Positions 21,340 to 34,900 of a stretch of 64,000 bases of DNA are shown here, piece by piece. Source of the DNA: Thozetella sp. PMI_491 (taxonomy: Eukaryota; Ascomycota; Sordariomycetes; Chaetosphaeriales; Chaetosphaeriaceae). The notes under the pieces were generated by a model. It was not told where the DNA came from, searched no databases, and worked only from the letters and a program-made list of their open reading frames with translations. Within the stretch, counting starts at the first letter, position 1, and each line of letters starts with the position of its first letter. Position numbers and translations under genes: made by a program. Location of the stretch: the NCBI GenBank assembly GCA_021432635.1, contig MU270042.1, positions 245,577-309,576 on the forward strand. Reading direction: 5' to 3'.

Positions 21340-23970
21340 AAAAGAGTCAACCGGATTGCCCACACCGCCGTAGCTTGAGCTTCCGAACCCGCCTCTGCTG
21401 GACCTGTTCTGCTGTCTGGAGTTTCACACCATGGGCCGAAGCAACATGGTTCCTGAAGTGATCCACGCTCCGTAACTTCACCTCGCCCATCGTGCACTTG
21501 GGATGTTTACACACAATGAGCTCACTATGCTGTTCGGCCTGCTTCTTTTCCTTTAAGTGGTGGTTGTTAAAGTGGTTATTCTGTTTTAGGGGCTGATAGT
21601 ATGGGAAAGCCTGCTCTTACTTTGTTAGTGCCTCGTCGCCTATGTAGTTGGGACATTGGGTTGCTCCTATGAGAAGCGGGAAAGGGTCTGGCTCTGGCTC
21701 TGACTTTGGTTTAAGCTTGATGTGCTTTGAAGCTAATGGGGACTCGACGTCAGTTGGTGGCCATAGGCGCTTGTGCTTGACTGTCTCTTGCTTGCTATAT
21801 AAAGCAACATATAAGTCAATGGCTTTGATACTTAGCTTTGCCATTTCTTTCTCGCTTAAATTGTCTGGCTGGTAGCAGAGAATTTTGGCAAGCCTTACGC
21901 GCTCAGGGATGGCGAGATCAATCGCTGGCTCTGTATATTCCTCTAGCTCCTCTCCTCTTGCTTGCCTCTCGAGATCCTAAGTGGGGCGGTGGTAGAAGTA
22001 GTTCTTGTGGTACTGCTTTATAATCTATTTCTCGTGCTGTGACTGCTTGGATTGAATTGTGGTTGTAAGCTTTTGAATCTCTGCTTTGTTTTCCTGACCG
22101 TTAAAGTGATACCGCCCCCCCTTGAGCTTCACTCTTTGCTCTTCCAACTCAGTGATCTCCGGATCTGGCTCTAAGCTCTCCTACACCTCTGGGGGCACCA
22201 TGTCTTATATGGCATGTAGGTCGTGGGTTAGGCTGATATATGTAAATAATCAAAACATTTAGTCCTCTATTTCCTCTTCTAGGAAGGTATTCTAAAGGTT
22301 GAATTTTGTAATCTGGTTGAGATAAGTGTCCTGGAATGTGAAGAACCTGGCGTTGTGCCGTATTATTTGGTCGCGAACTAGATCCGGTGTGTTTCCTAGG
22401 GGTAATGGTTAGCTCTGCTATAGACTCCTGCCTGACGAGATACTAACGTACTGTTTGTGGCATTTACAGTGCCTCGCCGTCTAAATTTGGGTGTTTATCG
22501 CCTCTTAAAACCTATGTCTAAGCTCTAGTCACCTATATGATCTCTCAGGGTAGAATATAGTATGGCCTTGTCCTTGGACACGGCTCTGTCCTGGGTAATG
22601 TAACGGAAGAATAGGGTCTTTAGCTTAGACTCTTTCCAGTGTATCGGTAAGTACTGGTATCCTTGTGGAACCTTAGCACTAAGTATAGAGTTTATATCCT
22701 GGACATATTTTGCGTCAAAGGCTTTGCTAAACAGTGTAATACTAAGGAAGAGGAGTATAGGGTAAAACAATAGCTTCCTGGAGCGGGTGAAGAAAAAGAT
22801 CATTTTGGAACTTATCAGTATCAATCCTACGCCCCAAGCGATAAGCATCTATGTATGGCTTTGGCTTGTTGTTATATCTCTTATGGTGGATGAACTTGAT
22901 AGATATGGCGAGGGTGGCGCGCCTTATGACTGGGTGGCGGATGACTATCATGAGAATGTCCTTGTAGCAGAGGGCTTTTACCCTGTCCTGCCTTACCGTC
23001 TCTTTTAGGAGTAGTGTATAAAGTGCTGTAGAGTCTAGATCGTTAGGGTATGTGTTGGTATTATCGTTTACTGCTATGACGATTTTTTTGCTAAAAAGTT
23101 CCTGGAGCGAACTATCTTTTGGGGGCTTCCTCTTGTTATATACTAGCTCTATAGGCTGTACTCTTGTGTAGCAGATAATTATGTAGCAGCCTATATTGTT
23201 GATGTGTTGTAGCTTGAGAGGGCGAATGCTGGGGTTGTAGGTAATGTTGAAAACAAGTATGACCCGCAAGGAATTGACGTTGAGGACTGGTTTGCCATTG
23301 ATGTTTGGCGCGCGGAGTTCGAAGCGGGGGATGAGGAAGCGGTTGTGGTACTACTAGTACGTCAGCGAATAGAGCTCTCAGAATGTTGACAGCACTGTCT
23401 CCCACCTTGTAAAGCTCCTTGATGTTATTGTGGTTGTAATAGCGACTGGTGACGGTAGTGTGTAGCTGTTGAAACTGGCGGATGTATTCCTCCGAGGTCC
23501 CCTAGGACTTGATCCTATGGTGCTTACAGACCCAAAAGAAAAAGTCCTGCATCTTCACATGGGACACGCTCTCGAGCGTCGCCCTCCACTCTCTTACTTG
23601 TATCTGATCGTAATACCTGACTCGAAGAGGTTAGCGGAGGATAGACGCGTGTAGGGCTTCGCCACGAACTGCTTCTATTTCCCGAAGATCCTGTTAATGT
23701 TTACCTTAGTCTCGTCTGTGTACTTCGGCTTGATGAAACAGACACCTTCTATCGTCCTGTGGTGCTTGGCGTGCTGCTTGGCCGTTAAGGGAGCGGGTTG
23801 TATGGCCGCGCGGGCCTGCCCCTCTCGGGAGGCGATGTGCTTGAGGAAGTCGGCGTCATGCTGGAGAATCCCTGTCGCTCCAGAGCGTAGGGGAGCGGGT
23901 GCCGTTCTGTTTGGCATTCTGGCGAACGGTCAATTGAGAAGCGACCAAAGTTCGTCGTGAAGCTTTCCAA
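21340..23970 (-). pseudogene. Decayed DUF3435/FluG-type gene
   Basis: Read on the minus strand from about 23970, pieces in three frames follow the order of the fungal FluG/DUF3435 family. First comes an N-terminal DADFLKHIASREGQARAAIQ and KYTDETKVNINRIFGKWKQ. Then come FNITYNPSIRPLKLQHINNI, YTRVQPIELVYN, KALCYKDI, IKFIHHKRYNNKPKPYI, and SAKVPQGYQYLPIHWKES. A C-terminal C2H2 unit (CKHPKCTMGEVKL...HFRNHVASAHG) lies near 21400-21520. Many stops stand at former Trp, Gln or Arg codons, a RIP-like signature. DUF3435 also covers the tyrosine recombinases that mobilise Starship elements. Here it is only a relic, and no element ends were found. Confidence 0.8.
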
Positions 23971-24264
23971 GCGAGCAACACAGATGGGGGATGCGTTGTT
24001 GAGAAGCTAAGGCGGTTCGCACGACGTGGGCCCTCGAACACTCAGTGAAGAGCGTTCGAGGGCTGGGGAACGGTCAGCGCGTGAGGACATATTTATGGGC
24101 GAAGTCGAGGAGCCGGAAATGGCTACCAGAAGTCGGGATTCTGGGCTCCTCGACCTTAGAAAGAGAAGGCCCATGTTTGGACCGCCCTTGCGCCTGGATT
24201 ACAGGATGCCACGGAACGGATTAACTGTTGGAGAGCGGGGTGGTGGGGTTCTAAGGCTGCCCCG

Positions 24265-24289
24265 CCTGCAGGTACCGTGTACCTGCAGG
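24265..24289. repeat. Perfect hairpin, 11 bp arms and 3 nt loop
   Basis: CCTGCAGGTAC and its exact complement flank CGT. It sits about 100 bp before the AT-rich block. Confidence 0.85.
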
Positions 24290-24389
24290 AGACCTCTGCC
24301 CGCAGTGTCAAGGCCGCTTAAAACAGCGGCACGCGCCAGCCAAATTCGGCGGCCAGAACACCGCAATCTCGGTTTTACGAGTAATACTC

Positions 24390-25880
24390 TTCTTTAAGCT
24401 AATAAGTTAATACTTAAGATAATAAGCTTTAATAATTATAATAAAAGAATTAATAAGTATAATAAGTATAACCTATATAATATTATCTTAAGGCATAGAG
24501 AAACTATTATTAAAATAGTTATAAATATTAAAGACTATATTAGCCTAAGCCTAGACATACTTTTAATCTTTAATTATATTTATAAGTGTTTAAAATTTAT
24601 TAGTAAAATAGACTTAAAAAGGTTATAAATCTCCTTACCTACTTATAAACTTATTTATTATTATTATAAAAATTATAAGACTTAAAACCTAGGCAGGAAA
24701 AAATATAAACTAGAGGTATCTCCTAGTTAATCTTATATTAGCCTATTTTATATACCTATTTAGTAAAATAATAAAAATATATAATATTATATATAACCTA
24801 TAGATTTAAGCTAGTAAAATAAGTATATACCTTTAATATAAAGAGGATATACTTAAATAATATTATAAGTAAACTATTAATAATAAAGAGAAAGCTTAGT
24901 AAAAACAGGGATTAAAGATATAAAAGTTTAATTTAGAAAGGATTTAAAATAAAGGGTAGACTAGGTATAATTAAATCAAGATTATAAAGGAATAAGATCT
25001 AAGGAAAAGAAGAAAGGAAAAATCCTTAGACTTATATAGTAAAGCAATATTTATTATAATAATAAATCTATTAGGATAATACTAAAAGTAAGGCCTTAAC
25101 CCCTAGATGAAAAATTAAGAGTAGGGCTAATCTATATATAAAGCGCACTAGTTAAACCATACTACTCTAGCTAGTAATACTTATTATAGTACTACTATAT
25201 AGCTACTAAACTATTAGCTAGAGGGCTAGCTATTAGAGGAGGGAGATAATTATAATAAGATATTTATTATAGTTGGGGCAACTATTGTACTATAAGTGGG
25301 AGTTAAAGGTGTTCTATGCTTAATCTAGTAGTATTTTAAATAGGTTTTATAAGCGGACCGGCTAAGTATACTGTACTATAGGAGGATCTCTCTCCTATAA
25401 GTGTTAGTCAAGTAGTACCGCTATAGTTGAGAAATATAGTTGCCTGTTCCCTTAACTCTTGCCTATACTAGTGACCCCTCTCAGGGACTTAATACTGTGG
25501 TATTATAGTTACTCTTAAGCTTGTATAATTAAACTTAGTATATTAACTTATCTGTTAGAGTTAATATTAGCAATTTACTAAAACTATACTAGGTTAAAAA
25601 GAGTAAAAGGCAAAAAAAGATAAAAGCTAATAATTAACAAAGTTAGTTAATTATATTAATAATACATAGTAATTATTTATTAGTAATTCATTATTAAAAG
25701 AAAGGGGTTTAAAAATAAGGGAAGTGATAGATGTAAGACTTAAATTATTCTTCCGGTATTTAATTTAAATCCTATGATTGAATTTAATTTATGTTATATA
25801 TATATAATATATATTTATACAGTAAATAACTTGATTATATTTTGTTTAATTCTAAATATTATTATATTTAAAAAGTTATA
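24390..25880. repeat. AT-rich, RIP-like block of unknown origin
   Basis: About 1.5 kb with sharply lower GC than both sides, dense in TA, with no open frame on either strand. The borders are abrupt: GC-normal sequence ends near 24380 and resumes at 25885 inside a broken gene. Size and composition fit a RIP-degraded transposon copy. I could not identify a family or terminal repeats. Confidence 0.6.
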
Positions 25881-25884
25881 ATAC

Positions 25885-26569
25885 ACCGCCCCCAAGACGA
25901 ACCCCAGACGACCGCAGTTAAGCCAGCCTGTGGTTCGTCGTCGTCCTCAGCTGCCCCAGCCAGTCGATCTCGAAAACATGCTTTCTCGCCAAAGCGACAC
26001 ACTTTCCCTATACCACGTGCTATTAGCATTGACATTGAGCCACTCCCATTCTCACCAGATGAAGCACTTGAGGCTCTCCTTCCATCCTCTACAGTTGGCA
26101 ACAGCGCTACGACTTGCGGCCATGACGGGCTAACGGTTGAACGTGCCAGTCCATCATGGTTCTTTGACATCTACGAGGACATGCCTGAGGAGACGATGAA
26201 CCTGCTCCGAAAATGCACGTGGACACTCGGCATTTAAAGGCAACGAGGAGTGCGACCGTACTGGGGGTCATAACAAGGAGAATCACCAGCCTATACGCGA
26301 CATCATGTCGCCTCGCATGGGGCACTCCACACATCATCGAGGCAAGGCCACCGACGACCCGGTAAGTGAGGATGCGGCGCGGTCCGCTTGTCGAGATAGA
26401 TGCCACCAGTTACTACGCCCATGCTTACGACGGCTCGAGCTTTGTCGTAGTACCTGGTGAAGAAGACGACAACAGTGACATGATTCACGATTCGTTCGCG
26501 CTGCATCTGAATGCTGGCACAGCTGGCAAAATTTCCACCACATATGCTGTCGCGGCTGATAAGGCGTAG
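25885..26569 (+). pseudogene. Broken fungal gene of unknown family
   Basis: On the + strand, right after the AT-rich block, sense runs as HTFPIPRAISIDIEPLPFSP, then WFFDIYEDMPEETMNLLRKC and a TLGI end. It resumes one frame over as KGNEEC...HNKENHQP. It then moves to a third frame, PLVEIDATSYYAHAYDGSSF, which stops at 26569. The order (a DTPEEEM-like helix, a KENIPP-like patch, then a PLxDLNxxxF...CDGSSVV-like patch) matches, from memory, a conserved ascomycete family without known function. Two frame changes and a missing 5' end mark it as dead, probably cut by the AT-rich insert. Confidence 0.5.
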
Positions 26570-27348
26570 GCACCATCCCTGCAAGAGCTGTGTCCTGACC
26601 CTCAGGTCAAGATGCGTAATGGAGTGACGGGAGTGATTTATAGGTCTATTTTTGGAGTCCGCAATTCTTTTTAGAGCTAATATACTTGTCTCTCTCTCGT
26701 ATTCTTCTCTTGCCTCTTGCCTCTGTTGATGAGCAGGTGTCGCACTTGTTCTACGCCGGGTTAAATTGGCCGGCCTCGGTCTGGCTGCGGCCATCCGCCG
26801 ACGTAGAGCGCCATCGCGGCCACCAACTAAAGTTCTGCATCCTGACCTAGTGCTGGTCCCTAGACCTGGACGGCGCCACCGAAGCTAAAGCAGACACAAT
26901 TTACCAAGACACGCGACTGCTCTTTCCTTTTTTTTAAGGCAATAAGATCGAATCAATCTAAACTACCTGATGATCTCAATCGAACGTTGATCCTCTTCCG
27001 AGAATAACCCGATCTTTTTACAGCAGTTTCCTAGAAACGGTACCGGAGACTAAGATGGCTTGAATGGAATATCTACGGCGGCAGGCGGGAGCGTCTAGAG
27101 CTATGGTCCCGAGCGCAAGCTTGGACTAACACACAGGATGCCCAGATCGCAGCCATACACAACTATTCGGGACCTACAGGTGAACAGAGCGATCATACCC
27201 TGATTGATGATACTCCGGAAGCATACGGATACATACCACGGGCTTTCCAATGGTAGCACCTAGCTAGCTCTATGTACAGTTGTCGTACCCACTTTTCAAA
27301 CAGTTTGGCGATTTATTCTTCACCCAGCGGAAGTGCCAGCTTCGCTCT
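26570..27348. other. Intergenic, nothing recognised
   Basis: Minus-strand frames around 26303-26794 lie antisense to the broken gene and are not supported. Nothing else seen up to the P450 stop. Confidence 0.4.
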
Positions 27349-29163
27349 TTACGTTTTATGTCTCGGCGTCAAGTAAATATATAGAGGGCCCTTCTCCCAC
27401 AAAGTGAATAGGTTGTTCTGCTCGTACCAATCTTTGCTTTGTTCGGCGAGCTTGAAGTCGAAGTTCCAGACCATCCTGGCTAGCATCATGCGCATCTCGG
27501 CGTAAGCAAGGCTAGAAGAAAACATCAGTCTCGACTGGATTTATAGGGCCTGTCCTTTGCTTACTTTCTCCCAATGCAGTTCCTCGGGCCTACAGAGAAC
27601 GGCTGCACAGCATCCCTTTGATCGTTCTTGAAGCGCTCATCTCCAAGCCAGCGTTCGGGGATAAACTCGTCCGGGTGTGTGAAGTATGATGGATTATGAT
27701 ATAAGGGCCAATGCCAGGTTTCGACTATGGCCTATTGCGCATAAAAAATTGCCTCGTGAGCTTCTTTCATATATGTATTCTGCTGAAACCCGGAGACGGA
27801 ACGGGAGAGCTGCATTTCACACTCACATCTTCCGGAACGAACCGACCGGCGATTTCGTCGCCACCTGCGGCAATTTTACGCGGCTGGCCAGATGGAGCCG
27901 GGGGGTAGAAACGAAGGGATTCCTCGAGGACGGCTTGTAGATATTTCAGATGCTGTGTGTTGACGAGGTCGATCTCATCCTCGCTTGCGAACGCGGAGCG
28001 GACCTCCTCTGCCAGCGTAGCAAGCGTTCGCAGGTTCTTCGCCAAGAGGTACGTCGCTCCTGACAGCAGGGTAGCTGTCGTCTCGGACCCGGCGATGATG
28101 AGTATCGACGCGTTGGCGCTGAGCTCCGCGAAGGTCAAGTCCTTTAAACCGTCAGTCCCGTCGACAAGAGGATCCTTCCCTTTCGAGAGAAAGTTGGAAC
28201 TTACGCCACCCTTATTCTTAGGTCCCTGGACCATCTTACCGATGAAATCGGGTCGGTCAGTCTCCGTCGCCAGCCTCTTGCGTACTTTCATCTCCGACAA
28301 TTGATTGTGCTCCTGCAGCTTGGTGGCTAGCGAACGAGGGATGAGGAAATGTCTGAGGAGAGGCGCAATCGATCGGTAACGGCTCGCATTAGTCCAGAAC
28401 GCTAAGTTCTTGATGCTCTCAAAGATGAGGGAAACCCATGGGTGATAGGATGCGTTTTCTAGACAGTCGAAGGGCTCCCCAAATGCCAGATCGCCGATGA
28501 TATCGAAAGTAGTCCAGTTGTACCATCTGACCATGTCTAGCGGTTGCGTGCCGTCGGCGCAATTCTCGTGAAGCCGCTTGAAGAGCAGGTCTACATAACT
28601 CTTGATGGTGGGTTGCTGTTCTATCATGGCTTGGGCCGAAAAACCATGCGACATGACCCGACGGAAGCGCGCATGGTCCTCGCGGTTAGCACCGAGGATG
28701 CTGGAGCGGAACTGGTACACATTGATGGGATCTTTGCCGTGCTCCGCCTTACCGCCTTTGCGATGACCCTTAAGGTCTCTCATGGCATCCGGATGGCTTA
28801 TAGAGACGATCTCCGGTGCCACGCGGACGAACGGGCCGTAGGTCTGGTGAAGCTCGAGGATCCGCTTCTGTGGGCGCCCTGAAATGGAGTTTCTTGTATA
28901 AGGGATTCGCGACATGGCCCAGAGCTTTGGACCCGGGAAGCTGTGGAGTGGATGGAAGAAGACATTGTAGACGGATAAGCACACAAGGTATGCCAGTGCC
29001 TAGTGCCACAATCGTTTTGGTTAGTCACTTATGTAAACAGTCTAGTTCCTCGACTGAGCGTGTGAAGACCTACTAGCCCAAGAGCAGCTGCTAGAATCTT
29101 CCCAGCGAAAGAAAAGGGGTGCAGACGCAAATATTCTTGGAAATGGCCAAAAGATCCGTCCAT
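27349..29163 (-). CDS. Cytochrome P450 monooxygenase
   Basis: Four exons, complement(join(27349..27511,27565..27731,27827..28999,29074..29163)), 530 residues; all junctions keep frame. Exon 1 gives the start ([12 protein letters not shown]) and, with exon 2, a membrane anchor before the Pro-rich hinge [10 protein letters not shown]. The I-helix is AGSETT (333-338), ExxR is at 390-393, the PERW segment is in exon 3, and the haem loop is [10 protein letters not shown] with Cys473. All are intact. By layout it belongs with secondary-metabolism P450s of the isotrichodermin C-15 hydroxylase type, acting at the ER with a reductase partner. It lies 2.8 kb from the NRPS end and is the likeliest oxidative tailoring enzyme. 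Substrate is unknown. Confidence 0.92.
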
Positions 29164-30869
29164 GTTGACAATGATACGACAGGAAGACGAGATACCAGGC
29201 TTTAATAGTTCATGGGCAGAAGTCGCCTTAGGTGATACTCAACCCGTTATTTATGCAAATGTCCAATCCCCAAGGCACACCTTCAAGAGAACGACATCTG
29301 TAATCAGCCTCGCCCTTTCGGCGCGCCGACTGAAGAGCCGAAGTGGATCATGGTGTCGGAGTTCCGATCTCCGATGCACAACACACCGGAGCTGGCTGAT
29401 CACTTATGCAAAGTCTCTATTGAACGGCATCCAGTGCCGTCCAGTACTACTCTCCAAGTGCCGACTCAGTGCAACCCCAGTGTGGCTAGTGGATCTCGAT
29501 TGCTGCTCTTTCGCCAACCATTACCCGGCGAGCAGGGATGGCTTGTCTGGCTTTCGATTAGGCCGCGTCCACAGGTTAGGCTGATACCTGATTTGTAGCT
29601 CCTAGTTATAATAAAGTTGCACTAGTAGCTTTTTAGAGAGGAAGGAAAGGAGGTGTTCGACTGAGGACATCTGCTTTAAATGTATAAATAAATGATTGGA
29701 GTCAGAGCACCGCTAAGCGCGGAGGGACTATCGAAAGCAGGGATAAGGGAGAATTCTCTTCCCGGCGTGGCTGATGCGTCTGGTAACCACCCCCAGTACC
29801 GACTAGACAATCTGATAGGCTGCCGTGCCGAGGTTGAGCTTTTAGACCACCAATGGGGAGCCTACGGCCATAGCCGACACAAAGCTTGTTGATCGACTCC
29901 GGGTTTTGAAGCAGCGCGGCCCAGACCCGGAGTCAAGCCTAGTCAAAATGCAGATGTCAGGACTACTACCCGAAAGCTGAATGCAACGTTGCTGCAGCTA
30001 CACCTGATCTTCTATTAGAGCTAATTTTTTACTTTGGGTCAAGCGACCCATTGGAAAAGCTGGGAAACGCTTCGAGTCAACAGAGCTTGAAAGTGATCTC
30101 GTGGCACGAATGCTTTCGCCTTTAGGTTAAAGAGGTACGGTACAAGTCTGCATCGACACAGCACCGGACTCACTCCGGCCCCATGCCGTCCATACGGCAG
30201 ATGGGCATCCTCGATGTCGCAGTCGCCCTTGCCCCTGCAAGTCGGGCTGGTCAGGTTCAAAGTCATGACGAGCGTACCCAACGCATTTGGCTCGCCGAAA
30301 TCAACCTCCCCCGGCCACGGTAGAAAGCACTCAGCTCACCATTACGCCCAGCGCGTCCTTAATCCTTTCCCTCCGTCTTATAAATAAAGACAACCCCAGA
30401 GGGAGCCGCTCGTAGTTTACTATCCATTTTTCCCAAAAAGTTTAACCTACCTTAGACACATGTCAACTATCAGAACAGGCTCCTCTACAAGCATGCGTCT
30501 CTGTATTTATACTCAGTCCGACGATAAATAAGGACGCGCAGTAAGAGGAAAGGCTATAACTCGTATTCGTCGAAATGCCTGCAGTTACAGAGACTCACGA
30601 GGCGGGCAACAGCAGCAGACGCTCAAGGGGAATACCTCTAATCGAATTCCATCAAAGTTCCGAAAAGAAATTCAACCAGCAACCCAACACCCCGTGATTG
30701 ACAAACTTCTGGCAAGCAGCTGTCACCAGCAAATAAATTGGTTGATACTCTAGCAATGGCCTCACCCTCTTTCGATATATACTTTAGCCATATACAACGG
30801 ACAGGAGCTGCCGTCGCCTCAGAAACTTCCCCTACTCCAGACCCGGTCGCATCTCAATTCAGCAGAATG
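29164..30869. other. Intergenic, no supported gene
   Basis: Several frames of 60-140 codons exist, none with a recognisable domain. The P450 promoter should lie at the left edge. Confidence 0.4.
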
Positions 30870-31930
<1,061 letters not shown>

Positions 31931-34900
31931 CTACCAATTTCCATTCATCGCTTGCCTCCTAGATCTTATAGTGACCTTCGAGGCGGGTTTATGGCAACCC
32001 GTCCCGAAGGCTCCGGCGAGTCCCCGTTCTCTCAGATAGTGAATATTCCGTCTCACAATTCTTTCCATGTGAGAGCCATCTTCAAAGAACCGATCACTAG
32101 GTGTCGAGAGCTCGCTGCCAAGTGCCCCAAGAAACTGCTGGACCGGCCATAGTATATGCTCTTCACGCTCCTCTTCCAGACTCTGCTGGACCAACTCAAT
32201 CCAAGCATCCCAGGACACAGCCTCCAGGGGTTGCTGGAGCTCACTCTGAATCGCAGCCCAAAAGGAGTCAACCCACATGCCTTGGTCCAGTTCGATGAAT
32301 TGCGGAACGTTTGCTGCTGTCGCGTGGTGGAGAATGATCTTCGAGATAGTAGCGGTGTCAGACACATAGAGCCATGATTCTGGGGCTTCAGTTGGCCTGG
32401 CATGGATCCGGATTGCTGTAGCGACAATTCGCCAAAGGAAATCGTCTGGATTGGCGGCACCCGATTCGGCGTCACCAATGATCAGACCAGGTTTGACTAT
32501 CGAGAATATGTCTTTAGTACTCATCTCCGTCGCAGCAGCCATGACTAGTCTCTCGCAAATGTACTTGGACTGGTCGTATCCAGTCGCCTGGCTCGCAGAA
32601 TGGGCGCTCGGTTTAGCCCAATCTCCAGAGCTCAGGCCGCCAGAGATATAAACGAATCGCTTCAGAGCTTGAGAATGCATGGCCGCCCGCAGCAACTGTA
32701 AAGTTGAGCCGACATTGACATCCTTCAGCTTGTCGTAGTTGGTGCTCCAGTGAACCGTCGCGCCGTTGTGTATGATCGCATGGACCAAGCCACTCGAGGT
32801 CTGTACGCCGCAGATGGATCCCCACTGGCTATTCGAAAGCCCAAGTCGGTCGGCCGAAAGGTCGCCTTCCCAAACCTCGATCATCGAGGCAAATGTCTTT
32901 CGCCACCAACCCACGTGTTCCAGTCTGAGTCGTACTCTATCGAGCCCTTTACATCCATCCACCTTGCGGATAAGCAGGACTATCCGGTCGAAAAGTCGAG
33001 ATTTGAGGAGATGCCGCAATATTTGAGTCCCTAGAAAGCCTGTCGACCCGGTGAGAAAAACTGTTGTCCTCGACTCGGCCAGGGGTAGCAGCAGCGGTAA
33101 TCGGAGCTTGGCGGTTAAATCTGCGAGTTCTGTTCTCAAATCTATGCTTGGCGGGCTCGGAACCTCTCGTCCCTGTTGCATGCTGTTGATGAGGCGCGCC
33201 ATGTCGCGCAATGTATGCTGGGACCCCAGCAGCTTCGGTACCGGAATTTTCACACCCAGGCGTTTGCGGATAGTCATAGCCAATGACATGATCTTGATAG
33301 AATCGCCCCCCAGGCTAGAGAAACTGTGTAGCGGGCCGACCAGACTGGGGCTGATACTCAATACTCCGGCCCAAATACCTCGCAGGCACTCTTCTTCACG
33401 GGAAAGTGCCGTCAATGAAGATTCCTGATCGCTCAGATCGGCGAGACTCTTTGGTGTGTAGGCCTTACCCAATTGGTCAAGTGCTCGTCGATCTGTCTTG
33501 CCCGTCGCCGTCATTGGGAGCTTCAGGAGCGGTATGTAGGCTCCTGGAATGAGGTATGGCGGAACTTGCTTGACGAGGCCTTCCTTCAAAGCTGTAAGCA
33601 TCGGGTCCACTTCTCGTTGCAGTTGCGAACTGGTCTCGACTCTAGGAAGGACGAGAAAGACGGCCAAGGTTGGTATCCCCGTGACTTCGGGGGTGATCAC
33701 TGCTGCTACCACTTGTTCGACCTCTGGGGGTAACAGACGCCGAATATGGTACTCGATCTCTCCTAGCTCTACCCGCTGACCGCGAATCTTCACTTGGGTA
33801 TCTTTCCGGCCGACGAAGAGGATGGAACCGTCTGGCTGGTACCGTACCATATCGCCCGTCCTGTACAGCCGCCCACGGCGGCCAAGAACGCTAGGGGCAC
33901 CATCAGACAGCCACTCTGGATCTTCAATAAACGCAGCGGAAGTCTTTTCTGGGCTGTCAAGGTAGCCAGCGCCAACAATAGGGCCTTCAAGCCAGAGCTC
34001 GCCTATCGTGCCGATTGCTGCTAGGCCCTTGGTGTTAGGTTGAACAACCCAGGCTACTGAGCCTATTCCGGTGCCAATGCTGGGGTCCTCCTCACCGTGT
34101 TGACTGACAGCCTCGACCGTGCTGGTAACTGTGCACTCCGCCGGGCCGTATGTATTGTAGAGCTTGACGTTTGTATCTCTCCACCGCGTTACGTCGTCTT
34201 TACGCAGCGCTTCGCCAATGAATAGGATTCTCTTGACGCTGGACAGCGCCCTAGGGTCCAACATCCGCGAAACTGTAGGTGTGATGTGGATAAAATTGAC
34301 ACCAAGGCGGCTAATGGTGCCAGCCACATCTGTGACGCGGTCTTCCTCCGAAGGGATACATAGACACGCTCCGGCGGTGAGCGTGTGTAGAATGTTGGAC
34401 CATGCTACGTCGAAAGCGTAGGATGTGAAGTCGAAAACACGAGAGGAGGGGTCAAAGCCCAAGGGTTCTTGATGGTATTCGATAGCGCTGCAGAAGTTCT
34501 GGTGCGTGATGATTGCTCCTTTCGGCAAACCCGTACTGCCAGATGTGAAGACAACGTATAGTGGCGAGCTCGGGTCAATGGATGGGAATGGTTCCTCGCG
34601 CCCCTGGCCGACAAGCATGTCTAATGAAGAGGCGTCGACCGTGAAAGTTGCCACCGAGGCGACCATAGGAGCCAGGTTCTCGCAAGCTCTCGAGTTGAGT
34701 ACAACTATGGGCGAAACTTGCTGTACGATTCCCTGCAGACGATTTATCGGCAAGGTCGCGTCGAGGGCCACGCAAGCAGCGCCCGCTTTCAGAACTGCCA
34801 GGACCGAGACGGGAACCCACATTGACTTCTCGAAGTATAGCGGGACTATCATGCCAGGCCCTAACCCCGCGCCGATGAGCCAATGGGCAAGTCGGCTTGA

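Noticed and set aside
26303-26794. A 163-codon minus frame
   Set aside because: Overlaps the broken + strand gene antisense and resembles nothing; composition is Arg/His/Thr-rich noise.
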